The notes beneath the pieces are model-generated. The model was not told where the DNA came from. It made no database searches and saw only the letters and a program-made list of their open reading frames with translations. 43,062 nt of DNA, taken from assembly GCF_001938945.1 (NCBI RefSeq), contig NZ_MKIO01000032.1:1-43062 (forward strand), written 5' to 3'. The position numbers and the translations under genes are program-made. The first letter of the stretch is position 1, and every line of letters begins with the position of its first letter. This document shows, piece after piece, positions 23,402-31,538 of this stretch. This DNA comes from Xaviernesmea rhizosphaerae. GTDB taxonomy: Bacteria > Pseudomonadota > Alphaproteobacteria > Rhizobiales > Rhizobiaceae.

Positions 23402-25882
23402 TCAGAATTGCCAGCACATGCGGGCGGACGGCTGATAGCTGCAGAAGTTGCCGGTCCGCACGCTGTCCGCCAGGTGTTGTCCCAGCGCCGGATGCGCCGT
23501 TTCGATCTCTGCAATGGCTGCCCGGAGTGTGCGCGTGACATTCACGCGCATGCGCTCGGCAAAAGAACTCGTGCGCCGGACTCGACCATCCAGGCCAGTG
23601 CTTCGCGCAAGTTCCTGCGAGACGAATGCATGTTCCCGGCGTACCGCCGCGCGACGCTCGTCATCCAGCGTCTCGCTGTCCAGCGCAAGCGCCTGATCAA
23701 GCAGGCGTAGCCGCTTGCGGTATTGGGCGACGGCCTTGGGATCAAGGACGGCGTCCCCGCTGATCACCTCGCGGCATTGGCCGTCCGCGGCCACGGCGAG
23801 TTCGCCTGCTGAAATCTCTTGCCCGGGCTGTTGAAGCAGATGCCAGAGTTGCCGCAGGCCTCTGCTTTCCGGCAACATCACCGTGTTGTCCTGAAGGCCC
23901 ACGACCCATATGCTTCCCTGGCGCTTGAAAATGCCATTCACGGGCGAGGGGGCTGACAGTCTTTCCAGCACGGCGGCTGCCATGGCGGCGGCAGCCATAT
24001 CCTGCAAGGCCTCGGCTGCCGCCTGCGCTTCCAGGGCGAGGGGCCGGGCATTGGCGAGATCGATGTCGGCGGCAACGCGCACATGCGCGCAATCGGCCAG
24101 CAGACGCGCCAGCGAGCCATGGACGTCGCCAAGGCGCGTAAGGCCGACCTGTCGGCAAAGGTGCAAAGCCTCGTCGAACAACGGCACGGCTTCTGCCGGG
24201 CTGCCCTGGCTCTCCAGCGCGCTGGCCAGGCTCTGGCACCCGATCATCCGCACCACCAGGCTGCCTTCGCGCTGGGAGGCGACGACCCGCTCATAGTGCG
24301 TCACCGCCTGCCGCCAGTCGCCCGCGCGCTCGTAACCGAATGCCACGTTCCACGCGGCGAAGCCTTGCCCCCACTGGTCCTGCGCGAAGCGGGCTATAAG
24401 CTTGGCCCCTTCTAAGGCGCTTTCCAGCCCGGCCTCAGGCGCACCCGCCATGATATCGCATTCGCCGCGCAAACACAGCAGATAGCCGCGCAGCCTTTCG
24501 GCCTCGGCATCATCAGAGGATGCGAGAAGGTTCAGCCCTCGGTCCAGCTCGATCGCCGCCATCGCCCAATCGCCGGTGTCGTGCGCACCGAGGAAGCCGA
24601 GGCTGAACTGCGCCGCCGCCTGTAAGATGGGAGGGGCATCCTGCGCCTGTCCCGACGCCGCGAGGATCCAGCCAATGCCTTCCCGGTGTCTGCTTGCCGT
24701 CCACCAGAATGTCGTCAGGGCGGCGGCGAGCGCCAGCGCCTCGATGCCGCGCCTGGCATCGAGCATGGTCCGCAGTGCGACCTGAAAATTGTCGATCTCG
24801 ACTTGCAATCGCGGCAGCCACTGGTCTTCCGGTACAAAATCGACGCCACGCGCCTGCATGCCAAGAGCTGCGAAAAACTTGGCATGGGCCTCGCGTGTCG
24901 CGTTGAACGCACCAGCGTCTTGCGCGAGCCTTATGGCGAACAGGCGAACTGTATTCAGCAGACGGTAGCGCCCGGACGGCAGATCGAACTGGACCAGCGA
25001 ATGCTCGACGAGTTCGCGCAGCGCCAGCCACAGGTCTTCACGCGTCTGCTCCCTTGCCATGCAAATCCCGGACACCGCCTCCATCCCGAAGCTGCCGGGA
25101 AAAACGGCAAGCTGCTGCAGCAACAGCCGCGCCGGGGGCGACAACAGCGTGTAGCTCCAGGCGATCGTATCGGTGAGCGTCGCATGCCGCGCCGTCTGGG
25201 CCCGGGGGCGTTGCAAAAGATCCAGTCCCTGAGCGATGTGGATTGCGATATCCTGGATCGGCAGCGCGCCTATCCAGCCGGTGGCCAGTTCAATGGCCAA
25301 GGGCAGGCCATCGACCGCTTGGCAAATCGCTTTGATCGCCTTCAGCGCGGCATCATCCTGCTCGAACCCATGCACACGTTCCTGGCAGCGGGCGAGGAAG
25401 AGGTCCTGCGCTTCAGCTTCGTTGAGTGGCAACAGGCGCAGATGCCGTTCTCCGGCAATGCCCAGCGGCGTTCGACTGGTGGCGACCACACGCACGCCCT
25501 GTGTACCGCTCAACAGCGCGCGGACCAGGATCACCACCGGGTCGGCGACATGCTCACAGTTGTCGAGCACCAGACACAATCGGGTCTCGCGCAGCCATTG
25601 GACTATGGCATCCACATAGGGCTGGCCACCTGTATTGGGCAGGCCGACCGCCGCCGCCACGGCGCCGAAAACGGCGGAGCATTCGTTCAGACCATCCAGA
25701 CGGACCAGGATCCTGCGACCGCTCTTCGCGCTCTCGCCGGCCTTCATCCACTCCAGCACCAACCGCGTTTTTCCCACGCCACCGGGGCCGGAAACCGTCA
25801 ACAGCGGCGTGTCGCATACCAGGCTCTCCAGATCCTGCAGAGGCTGAGACCGACCGATGAAAGAGTCACGCATTACATCCAT
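23402..25882 (-). CDS. STAND (NB-ARC-like) ATPase with TPR-like repeats
   Basis: This 826-residue predicted ATPase has the P-loop GPGGVGKT at about 32-39, Walker B CLVLDNCEH near 100, and the sensor VVATSRTPLGIAGE near 132. GLPLAIELATGW (about 195) is an NB-ARC/AfsR-type signature. A helical TPR-like region spans about 330-620. The C-terminal domain runs from WVVGLQDNTVMLPESRGLRQ and LWHLLQQPG to ERMRVNVTRTLRAAI and GNFCSYQP, a tail known from many stand-alone predicted ATPases and cyclase-linked regulators. Unlike AfsR/SARP proteins it has no N-terminal winged helix. ATG 25882 is chosen over a TTG at 25888. It is likely a signalling switch; ligand and partner are unknown. Confidence 0.8.
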   Translation of the reverse strand: MDVMRDSFIGRSQPLQDLESLVCDTPLLTVSGPGGVGKTRLVLEWMKAGESAKSGRRILVRLDGLNECSAVFGAVAAAVGLPNTGGQPYVDAIVQWLRETRLCLVLDNCEHVADPVVILVRALLSGTQGVRVVATSRTPLGIAGERHLRLLPLNEAEAQDLFLARCQERVHGFEQDDAALKAIKAICQAVDGLPLAIELATGWIGALPIQDIAIHIAQGLDLLQRPRAQTARHATLTDTIAWSYTLLSPPARLLLQQLAVFPGSFGMEAVSGICMAREQTREDLWLALRELVEHSLVQFDLPSGRYRLLNTVRLFAIRLAQDAGAFNATREAHAKFFAALGMQARGVDFVPEDQWLPRLQVEIDNFQVALRTMLDARRGIEALALAAALTTFWWTASRHREGIGWILAASGQAQDAPPILQAAAQFSLGFLGAHDTGDWAMAAIELDRGLNLLASSDDAEAERLRGYLLCLRGECDIMAGAPEAGLESALEGAKLIARFAQDQWGQGFAAWNVAFGYERAGDWRQAVTHYERVVASQREGSLVVRMIGCQSLASALESQGSPAEAVPLFDEALHLCRQVGLTRLGDVHGSLARLLADCAHVRVAADIDLANARPLALEAQAAAEALQDMAAAAMAAAVLERLSAPSPVNGIFKRQGSIWVVGLQDNTVMLPESRGLRQLWHLLQQPGQEISAGELAVAADGQCREVISGDAVLDPKAVAQYRKRLRLLDQALALDSETLDDERRAAVRREHAFVSQELARSTGLDGRVRRTSSFAERMRVNVTRTLRAAIAEIETAHPALGQHLADSVRTGNFCSYQPSARMCWQF

Positions 25883-25888
25883 GCGCAA

Positions 25889-26763
25889 CGATCCGAGTGG
25901 AGGCGGGGGAAGCCTCCTCTCCTGCTAAGCATTTTCATCACACGCCTCCACCACGCGCCTGCGGCTGGCCTCAACTCCTATCTCGAAAGCTCTTCCGCGG
26001 AAAGATCAGGGCGATCTATCCTTTGAAAAGCTCCAGGAAAGTGCAGGTTTGACTGGTTGTCGTTGCGTGATCCCCCTTGTCATCAAGGGACTTGAAGACG
26101 CTCGATTGTGGAGCAAAACTGCCGTGTTGAGAAGCAGCTTGCGTTCGATGTGGAAAGCGATGATGAATAGAGCTGCCGCCAATGTAATAGTTTGTGGGCT
26201 ATCGCTCCCTATATTGCTTGCGTCGGCTTGGCGATATTCCGCCAAAACACCTTGGAAAATCTCTTCAATCTGCTTTGCTTGGACCGCGCCCAACGAAGGC
26301 GTCAACCGATGACATGTTTTGCGGAGATGATGCCGCGCACGCTTGACGCTAGATAGGAGCGCTTCGGGAAGGCGGCATGTTGATCGGAGGCCATGGGCGA
26401 CTGGCCGGTTCTAGCATAGGGAAGGCCCCGTAACACCGGAGAGTCCTTGAGGCGTTACCGGCGATGGCAGCTGCGATAAAATGCCGATCGTCAGGGTCAA
26501 GCAATTCAAGCCTCGGGATCAACCGATGATGGTTGACCACATTCATCCGGTCAACGGTTGCAGCGATCAGCCGCTCGGTCGTCAACGTCGGCGTGTTGTC
26601 AGCGAGATTGCAGATCCATTTGTCATGGATGTCACCTGTCCAGTGTGCTGCTATGAGGCCGTCTAAGGCACACTGGATCAGAACGTTGCGCAGATGAAAT
26701 AGCAGGCATATGTCTGATTAATCTTCCAGACGACGGGATTTTCGCACGAAACGGAGGATCCCG
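25889..26763. other. Mostly gene-free stretch
   Basis: Between the STAND ATPase and the higA-like gene the only coding trace I recognise is the PIN-domain remnant at 26349-26585. A 9-bp inverted repeat, CCAGTGTGC (26640-26648)/GCACACTGG (26668-26676), is of unknown meaning. Confidence 0.4.
26349..26585 (-). pseudogene. PIN-domain fragment
   Basis: The minus strand frame reads MTTERLIAATVDRMNVVNHH, RLIPRLELLDPDDRHFIAAA, IAGNASR. LIPxLELxDPDDRHxxAAAI is the C-terminal acidic block of a group of PIN-domain proteins. The usual continuation (VTxNLKDFP) is absent, and the N-terminal catalytic Asp region is missing. It is a broken toxin-like fragment. Confidence 0.45.
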
Positions 26764-27087
26764 TCATGCAAGCATCTGCAGCCCGTGCTTCTGCACCAGG
26801 GACAGCAGTTTCAGCGCCGGCCCGCTCGGCCGCTTGGCACCCGTTTCCCATTTCTGGACCGTCGACTGGCTCGTGTTCAGATAACGGGCAAAGACCGGCT
26901 GGCTGACATGATTGTTCTCGCGCAGCGCTTTGATTTCGCCAGGCGTCAGTTCGTGCGGGGTTACAAGGCAATCCTCATCGAAGGTCCGCATCGTTTCCTT
27001 GTCGATGGTCCCGGCCGCAAGCATGCCTTCGACCGCACTGTGGATCGCCTCGAAGGCATCGCTCTTGAACCTGCGTTTAGCTGCCAT
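26764..27087 (-). CDS. HigA-like XRE antitoxin
   Basis: This 107-residue protein begins MAAKRRFKSDAFEAIHSAVE and has a C-terminal XRE helix-turn-helix: LTPGEIKALRENNHVSQPVF, ARYLNTSQSTVQKWETGAKR and PSGPALKLLSLV (about 47-100). The N-terminal arm resembles antitoxins encoded after RelE/HigB-type toxins. The toxin gene immediately upstream (3-nt gap) carries a nonsense codon and a frameshift. The antitoxin is undamaged. It should repress the operon through the inverted repeat at 27442-27460. Confidence 0.88.
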   Translation of the reverse strand: MAAKRRFKSDAFEAIHSAVEGMLAAGTIDKETMRTFDEDCLVTPHELTPGEIKALRENNHVSQPVFARYLNTSQSTVQKWETGAKRPSGPALKLLSLVQKHGLQMLA

Positions 27088-27090
27088 GGT

Positions 27091-27434
27091 CTATCTCCAA
27101 CAGGGCGCCGGTCTCGATTTCCGCTTCGAGGTCGGCTTGCCTTTTCGCCGGTAACGGTCCGCAAGCCTCCGGAATGCCAAAAGCTCGTCGTCATCACTGT
27201 TCGCCCGATCCTTCTTGGCGAAGAGATAGGCGAAGACCCAGAACTCCCCGGCCTTTGCCAGAACGATGGATCGATGCAGGTGCCGTTGAGCCGCTTCTTG
27301 AAAACGCCTCCCCCGAGATCGTCTGCCTGGCCGAGGGCAACCTGATGGATTGCATTCGACAGCGCCTTGTCGGAGATGTGCGTCTTCTTTGCCGCCTTGG
27401 CGAGTCATGCTGTTTTGAACAGGCGTTCTGACAT
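27091..27434 (-). pseudogene. RelE/HigB-like toxin, broken
   Basis: From the ATG at 27434 the frame reads MSERLFKTA and then TGA where the family has Trp (TAWFAKAAKK). The same frame goes on LAKAAKKTHISDKALSNAIH and VALGQADDLGGGVFKKRLNG. A shift near 27275 then leads to HRSIVLAKAGEFWVFAYLFA and KKDRANSDDDELLAFRRLAD, and the C-terminus runs into an Arg/Lys-rich tail ending at 27091. One nonsense codon plus at least one frameshift inactivates it, while the adjoining antitoxin is intact. Confidence 0.82.
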
Positions 27435-27441
27435 AAGTTCA

Positions 27442-27460
27442 TATAGCATTAAGTGCTATA
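27442..27460. promoter_or_regulatory. Operator of the relE/higA-like module
   Basis: TATAGCA (27442-27448) and TGCTATA (27454-27460) are perfect 7-bp arms around TTAAG, 7 nt upstream of the toxin start. The site overlaps the expected promoter and is probably bound by the XRE antitoxin. Confidence 0.65.
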
Positions 27461-27506
27461 CTTAGCAGGGTTGGAAGACGGGGGCTATGCCGCCTCCCAC
27501 ACCTGA

Positions 27507-28420
27507 GAGCCTGACCGAAAATTGCGTTGAGCGATTTCAGGAGCTTATGATTCCCCGTTGTTTGCGAAGACGACGAGGAAGCCATGGGCTGGACTGAAAC
27601 CGCTCGGTGCGAGCATGACAGAAGAAGGCTACGCTACGCAAGCGACTGCACGGATGAGGAATGGGCCATCATCGCCCCGCTTCTTACCCGCACGACAAAA
27701 GTAGGCCGTCCGCGCCTTCATCGGGATCATGATGTGTGGAACGCGATCCAGTATCTGGCGGCAACGGGGTGCCAGTGGGCGCAACTGCCCCGGGACTTTC
27801 CGCCGTTTACGACGGTGCAGTACCATTTCTACCGGACGCGCGACAGCGGCCTGCTCGACGCGATCAACACGGTGCTGGTGGCTTGCGCGCGGATCGCTGA
27901 AGGCCGCGAGGCGGAGCCGAGCGCAGGCATCATCGACAGCCAATCGGTGAAGACCACCGAAGCAGGTGGGCCACGCGGTTATGACGCCGGGAAAAAAATC
28001 AAAGGACGCAAGCGTCACATCCTGACCGACACACGCGGCAACATGCTCGACGCCATGGTTCACTCTGCCGGCATCCAGGATCGCGACGGCGCGCCAGGGC
28101 TCATCGAACGCTGCAGGGACACATATCCTTCCATCATCAGGCTGTTTGCCGATGGCGGCTATGCCGGACACAAGCTCGAGACTGCTCTCGGGCATCTCGA
28201 CCGCCTTGCCATCGAGATCATCAGGCGTTCCGATACAAAGGGCTTCGTCGTTCTGCCCAGACGCTGGGTCGTTGCGCGCACCATCGCATGGCTTAATCGA
28301 TGCCGACGCCTTGCCAAGGATTGGGAGGCATCCGTCGCATCCTCGCAAGCCTGGCTCCTCATCGCATCCATCCGGCGCATGACACGACGAATAGCAAAGT
28401 TCAAATTATGCGTCAGGCTC
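27507..28420 (+). mobile_element. IS5-family insertion sequence, complete
   Basis: The 914-bp element begins GAGCCTGACCGAAAATT. Its right end, read inward, is GAGCCTGACGCATAATT, so the terminal repeats match at 14 of 17 positions. It is flanked by TGA on both sides (27504-27506 and 28421-28423), a 3-bp TNA-type target duplication as known for the IS1031-like group of IS5. It has inserted between the relE/higA operator and the end of the fecE-like gene. Confidence 0.8.
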
Positions 28421-28423
28421 TGA
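27584..28423 (+). CDS. IS5-family transposase
   Basis: This 279-residue, full-length DDE transposase has an N-terminal helix-turn-helix region (CTDEEWAIIAPLLTRTTKVG, RPRLHRDHDVWNAIQYLAAT). The first catalytic Asp is in IIDSQSVKTTEAGGPRGYDA (about 112), and GKKIKGRKRHILTDTRGN follows. The second Asp is in RLFADGGYAG (about 189). The YREK-like Glu region is altered at the C-terminal third (WVVARTIAWLNRCRRLAKDW, with E following). Its stop codon TGA (28421-28423) lies outside the right inverted repeat, in the target duplication, so translation of every copy depends on the insertion site. ATG 27584 is chosen by family length. Confidence 0.9.
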   Translation: MGWTETARCEHDRRRLRYASDCTDEEWAIIAPLLTRTTKVGRPRLHRDHDVWNAIQYLAATGCQWAQLPRDFPPFTTVQYHFYRTRDSGLLDAINTVLVACARIAEGREAEPSAGIIDSQSVKTTEAGGPRGYDAGKKIKGRKRHILTDTRGNMLDAMVHSAGIQDRDGAPGLIERCRDTYPSIIRLFADGGYAGHKLETALGHLDRLAIEIIRRSDTKGFVVLPRRWVVARTIAWLNRCRRLAKDWEASVASSQAWLLIASIRRMTRRIAKFKLCVRL

Positions 28424-28646
28424 GCCTAGCTGGAGGTTTTTGGACAGATGCGGTTGCCGGGTGGGGGCACAGCACCAGATGTGTTTCACCTCGCGGATGA
28501 CCTCGCCTTTCGGGTCCGCCGGCAAGCCCGCCGCGCGCAGGCCTCATTAGGCTCGAAGCCCTATCGGCCTGATCATGCGAGGAGCCGCTATCGAGAAAGC
28601 CTTCACAACCACTGCATCTGATCGTTATCGCCAATCAAGGCACCGT

Positions 28647-29459
28647 TCATTGTCGCGCCAATCCACCAGTTCTCATCTGCCGGTGCGCCAGCTCGACATC
28701 GAAATGCGGCGGTGCGTTTGGCGCAATCGGCACGAAGGTGCCTCTGACGCGGAAGACCGTTTCAATGAGGCCGGCTTCGGCCAGATCTTTCGGGTCGCCA
28801 TCAAAGACCGTTTCACCCTTCGCCAGAAGCGAAATCCGGTCGCAGACGGACATGGCTTGGTTGAGATCGTGAATGGCCATCACGATGCTCACGCCCCGCT
28901 CCCGGCTGAGCCGATGGACGAGATCGATGATCTCGACCTGATAGCCGATGTCGAGAAAGGAGGTGGGCTCATCGAGCAGGAGGATGCGCGCCTCCTGGGC
29001 GATGGCCGCCGAAATCCAGGCACGCTGTCGTTCGCCGCCGGAGAGTTCGCGCAAGGGACGGTCGGCCAGCGCTAGGAGGCGGGTGCTCTCCAGTGCCCAG
29101 CCGATGGCGGCCTCGTCCTCGGCGCGGTAGCTGCGCAGCAGGCCGACATGCGCGAAGCGCCCTTGGCGGACGAGTTGCGCAACGGTCATCTCATCGGGTG
29201 CGGTCGGTTGCTGGGGCAGATAGGCCAGTTGACGTGCCAGGCGGCGGCGCGGAATGGCGTCCACGGCGAGCCCGTCGATCAAGGCGTGTCCACCCGATGG
29301 CCGGAGCAGGCCTGCCATGGCCTGCAAGGCGGTGCTCTTGCCCGAGCCGTTCGGTCCGATCAAGGCGCGCACTTCGCCAGGCTTCAACGTGAGGTCGAAG
29401 GATTTCAGCGCTGTGCGCCCGGAATAGGTGACGGTGAGTTTGGAGCAGGCCAGGAGCAT
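28647..29459 (-). CDS. ABC transporter ATPase of a Fec/Fhu-type metallophore importer
   Basis: This 270-residue ATPase has Walker A GPNGSGKST (35-43), Q-loop LAYLPQQPTAPDEMTV, signature LRELSGGERQR (about 137), Walker B ILLLDEPTSFLDIGYQ and the H-loop VMAIHDLNQA, which is standard for FecE/FepC-type subunits. It is the last gene of the leftward operon (10-nt gap after the second permease). An upstream extension to 29603 is open, but MLLACSKLTVTYSG at 29459 is where homology starts. About 220 nt downstream the IS5 element begins, so any further gene of the operon may have been cut off. Confidence 0.93.
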   Translation of the reverse strand: MLLACSKLTVTYSGRTALKSFDLTLKPGEVRALIGPNGSGKSTALQAMAGLLRPSGGHALIDGLAVDAIPRRRLARQLAYLPQQPTAPDEMTVAQLVRQGRFAHVGLLRSYRAEDEAAIGWALESTRLLALADRPLRELSGGERQRAWISAAIAQEARILLLDEPTSFLDIGYQVEIIDLVHRLSRERGVSIVMAIHDLNQAMSVCDRISLLAKGETVFDGDPKDLAEAGLIETVFRVRGTFVPIAPNAPPHFDVELAHRQMRTGGLARQ

Positions 29460-29469
29460 GAGCGGGTCC

Positions 29470-30510
29470 TCAAGGGATTTTTCGCAGAAAGACGATGAGA
29501 AGAGGCACACCGCAGACAGCGGTGACGACACCGATCGGGATCTCGTCCGCCTGGCCAGCGAGGCGACCAAGCAAATCGCCTGAGGTGACGGTGATGGCGC
29601 CAAGCGTCACGGTCACCGGCAAAAGAAGCGGGGTGCGCGTAGCGACGAGCGCACGGGCCAGATGCGGCACGATCAGCCCGACAAAGACGATCGGCCCCAC
29701 GGCTCCGACCGCACTTGCCGCCAGCCCACAGGACAGAAACAGGGCGAAGGAGAAGTGCTGGCGATAGGCAAGGCCGAAGGAACTCGCCACCGGCGCCTCG
29801 AACTGCAAAAGATCAAGCGCGCGGCGGATCGGCAGGAGAGCCAGCAGTCCAGCGATGGTGAAGGGCGATAGGAAGAGCGCGTGCTCCCAGCTTCGGGCAT
29901 AAAGACTGCCAGACAGCCATTCGAGCAGCACCTCGATGCGCGCCGATCCCCAGCCGGCAATAACACCGATGGCGATGGCGTGCAGCACCGCGCCGATGGC
30001 GATGCCACACAAGGTGATGCGCAAGGGGCCGAGATCCCGGCGAAAGGCCAAGGCGTAGACGGCGGCGCCGGCGATTAGGCCGCCGACCATGCCGACGGCC
30101 GGCAGCCATTCTAGCGGCATCTCGGTGATGCGCGCCGTGGTGCCCGGATCGCGCAGGAACACGCTGAACAGCAGGAACAGCGTGACGCTCAGCGTCGCTC
30201 CCTGCGAGATGCCCATGATCGAAGGATCGGCCAGCGGATTGCGGGTGATGGTCTGAAGGATCAGGCCGGCCACAGCAAAATGGATGCCCGCAAGGGCACC
30301 CGTGACGATGCGTGGCAGGCGGATATCCAAAATGATCGATTGCGCCTCCGGCGAACCATGGCCCGCGAGCACCGACATGATATCGGATACAGGCAGGTCG
30401 GCCACACCAAGGAAGACGGAAAGGCCGAGCGTCAGAAGGAGGAGACCCGCCAAAGCCGGGAGGGAGGACAAACTTCTTCGGTTCCGGGCGATCTCGGGCA
30501 CGGGCGTCAT
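29470..30510 (-). CDS. FecCD-family permease 2 of the importer
   Basis: This 346-residue integral inner-membrane permease has about ten hydrophobic helices. Family motifs include DIRLPRIVTGALAGIHFAVA, GLILQTITRNPLADPSIMGI, and the cytoplasmic coupling region AVGAVGPIVFVGLIVPHLAR (about 265-285) that contacts the ATPase. The ATG at 30510 overlaps the stop of the first permease (ATGA). Although the frame is open far upstream (to 31398), that part is an artefact overlapping the other permease. It forms a heterodimer channel with the gene product of 30507-31538. Confidence 0.93.
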   Translation of the reverse strand: MTPVPEIARNRRSLSSLPALAGLLLLTLGLSVFLGVADLPVSDIMSVLAGHGSPEAQSIILDIRLPRIVTGALAGIHFAVAGLILQTITRNPLADPSIMGISQGATLSVTLFLLFSVFLRDPGTTARITEMPLEWLPAVGMVGGLIAGAAVYALAFRRDLGPLRITLCGIAIGAVLHAIAIGVIAGWGSARIEVLLEWLSGSLYARSWEHALFLSPFTIAGLLALLPIRRALDLLQFEAPVASSFGLAYRQHFSFALFLSCGLAASAVGAVGPIVFVGLIVPHLARALVATRTPLLLPVTVTLGAITVTSGDLLGRLAGQADEIPIGVVTAVCGVPLLIVFLRKIP

Positions 30511-31538
30511 CGCTTGCCTCCGAACGAAAGATCGCGTCGCTGCGTCAGATAAATGAAAACGGGTCCGCCGATCAGCGCGGCGATGATGCTGATGGGAAGC
30601 TCGCGGGGCAGGGCAACGGTGCGGGCGACAAAATCCGCCGACAGCGTGATGAAGCCGCCGATCGCGGCGCTGAAGGTTAACGTCCAGCCGGGGTCCTGCG
30701 GCCGCAGGAGGCGGGCGAGATGGGGGGAGGCGAGGCCGACGAATGCGACGGGGCCAGCGACAGGGGCGACGCCGGCGACCGGAAGCACGGCGAGGACCAG
30801 CAGGACCGGCTTCCACAGCGCGAGATTGACGCCCATGCCGGCCGCCGCCTGCTCGCTCAGCAGGAACAGGCCGATGATGCGTCGGCAGATCAGTGCGCCG
30901 ACGAAGGCCGCGGCGACCCAGGGGGCCATATAGCCGAGCTGCGTCCAGGATCGACCTTGGAATCCGCCGGACAGCCAGAAGAGCAGAGATGGGACCTGCG
31001 GCCCGCTCAGCATGAGAACATAGGTGGTGACCGCACTGAGGAGCAACGACACGCTGATGCCGCCAAGCGCCAAGTGCAACGGCCGGCCTCGGCCGCCGCG
31101 TGCGATCCAGAAGGTCACGGCCGCGGCCGCCAGGCCACCGATCATGCCGATCAGCGGGTAGAAGATCGAGGAGAGCCACGGCAGGAAGACGAAGCAGCAG
31201 ACGATCGCCGCCACAGCGCCTGCACTCACCCCGGTCAGCGCTGGGCCGGCCAGGGGATTGCGGGTCAGGCTTTGCAGGAGGTAGCCAGAGAGGCCAAGAC
31301 CGGCCCCTCCGACAAATGCTGCGAGGCTGCGCGGCAGTCGCAGCGTCCAGACCAGGATCGACTCGATCTTGCCATCGGGCGAGGACAGAGCCGTCCATAG
31401 AGCGGCCGGGCCGAGCGTGCGCGTGCCGAGAGACAGGCCCGCCACGGCGACGAGCACGGCGCCAAAGAGCAAAGCCAGCACCAGCACGATTTGGCGCGGC
31501 CCTTGCGAACCCTTATGGGCCGGTGACCGCGATGTCAT
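30507..31538 (-). CDS. FecCD-family permease 1 of the importer
   Basis: This 343-residue polytopic permease has the family blocks TLRLPRSLAAFVGGAGLGLS, GYLLQSLTRNPLAGPALTGV, a periplasmic WLSGGFQGRSW loop, and VAGPVAFVGLASPHLARLLR as the ATPase-coupling segment. It pairs with the second permease, and each overlaps its neighbour by 4 nt, giving tight translational coupling from the binding protein to the second permease. The likely substrate is a metal chelate made by the neighbouring biosynthetic genes. Confidence 0.93.
   Translation of the reverse strand: MTSRSPAHKGSQGPRQIVLVLALLFGAVLVAVAGLSLGTRTLGPAALWTALSSPDGKIESILVWTLRLPRSLAAFVGGAGLGLSGYLLQSLTRNPLAGPALTGVSAGAVAAIVCCFVFLPWLSSIFYPLIGMIGGLAAAAVTFWIARGGRGRPLHLALGGISVSLLLSAVTTYVLMLSGPQVPSLLFWLSGGFQGRSWTQLGYMAPWVAAAFVGALICRRIIGLFLLSEQAAAGMGVNLALWKPVLLVLAVLPVAGVAPVAGPVAFVGLASPHLARLLRPQDPGWTLTFSAAIGGFITLSADFVARTVALPRELPISIIAALIGGPVFIYLTQRRDLSFGGKR

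Noticed and set aside
26006..26305. Minus-strand 99-codon ORF upstream of the STAND ATPase
   Set aside because: Its sequence has no recognisable domain and its end runs into low-complexity residues. The opposite strand is equally open, so I do not call it.
26640..26676. 9-bp inverted repeat CCAGTGTGC/GCACACTGG as an IS end or terminator
   Set aside because: The 19-nt loop, lack of T-tract and absence of any transposase nearby give no support for a specific role.
30511..31398. The long upstream extension of the second Fec permease frame (642 codons in total)
   Set aside because: The extension is antithetic to the first permease gene in the same strand but another frame, and permease homology starts only at 30510.
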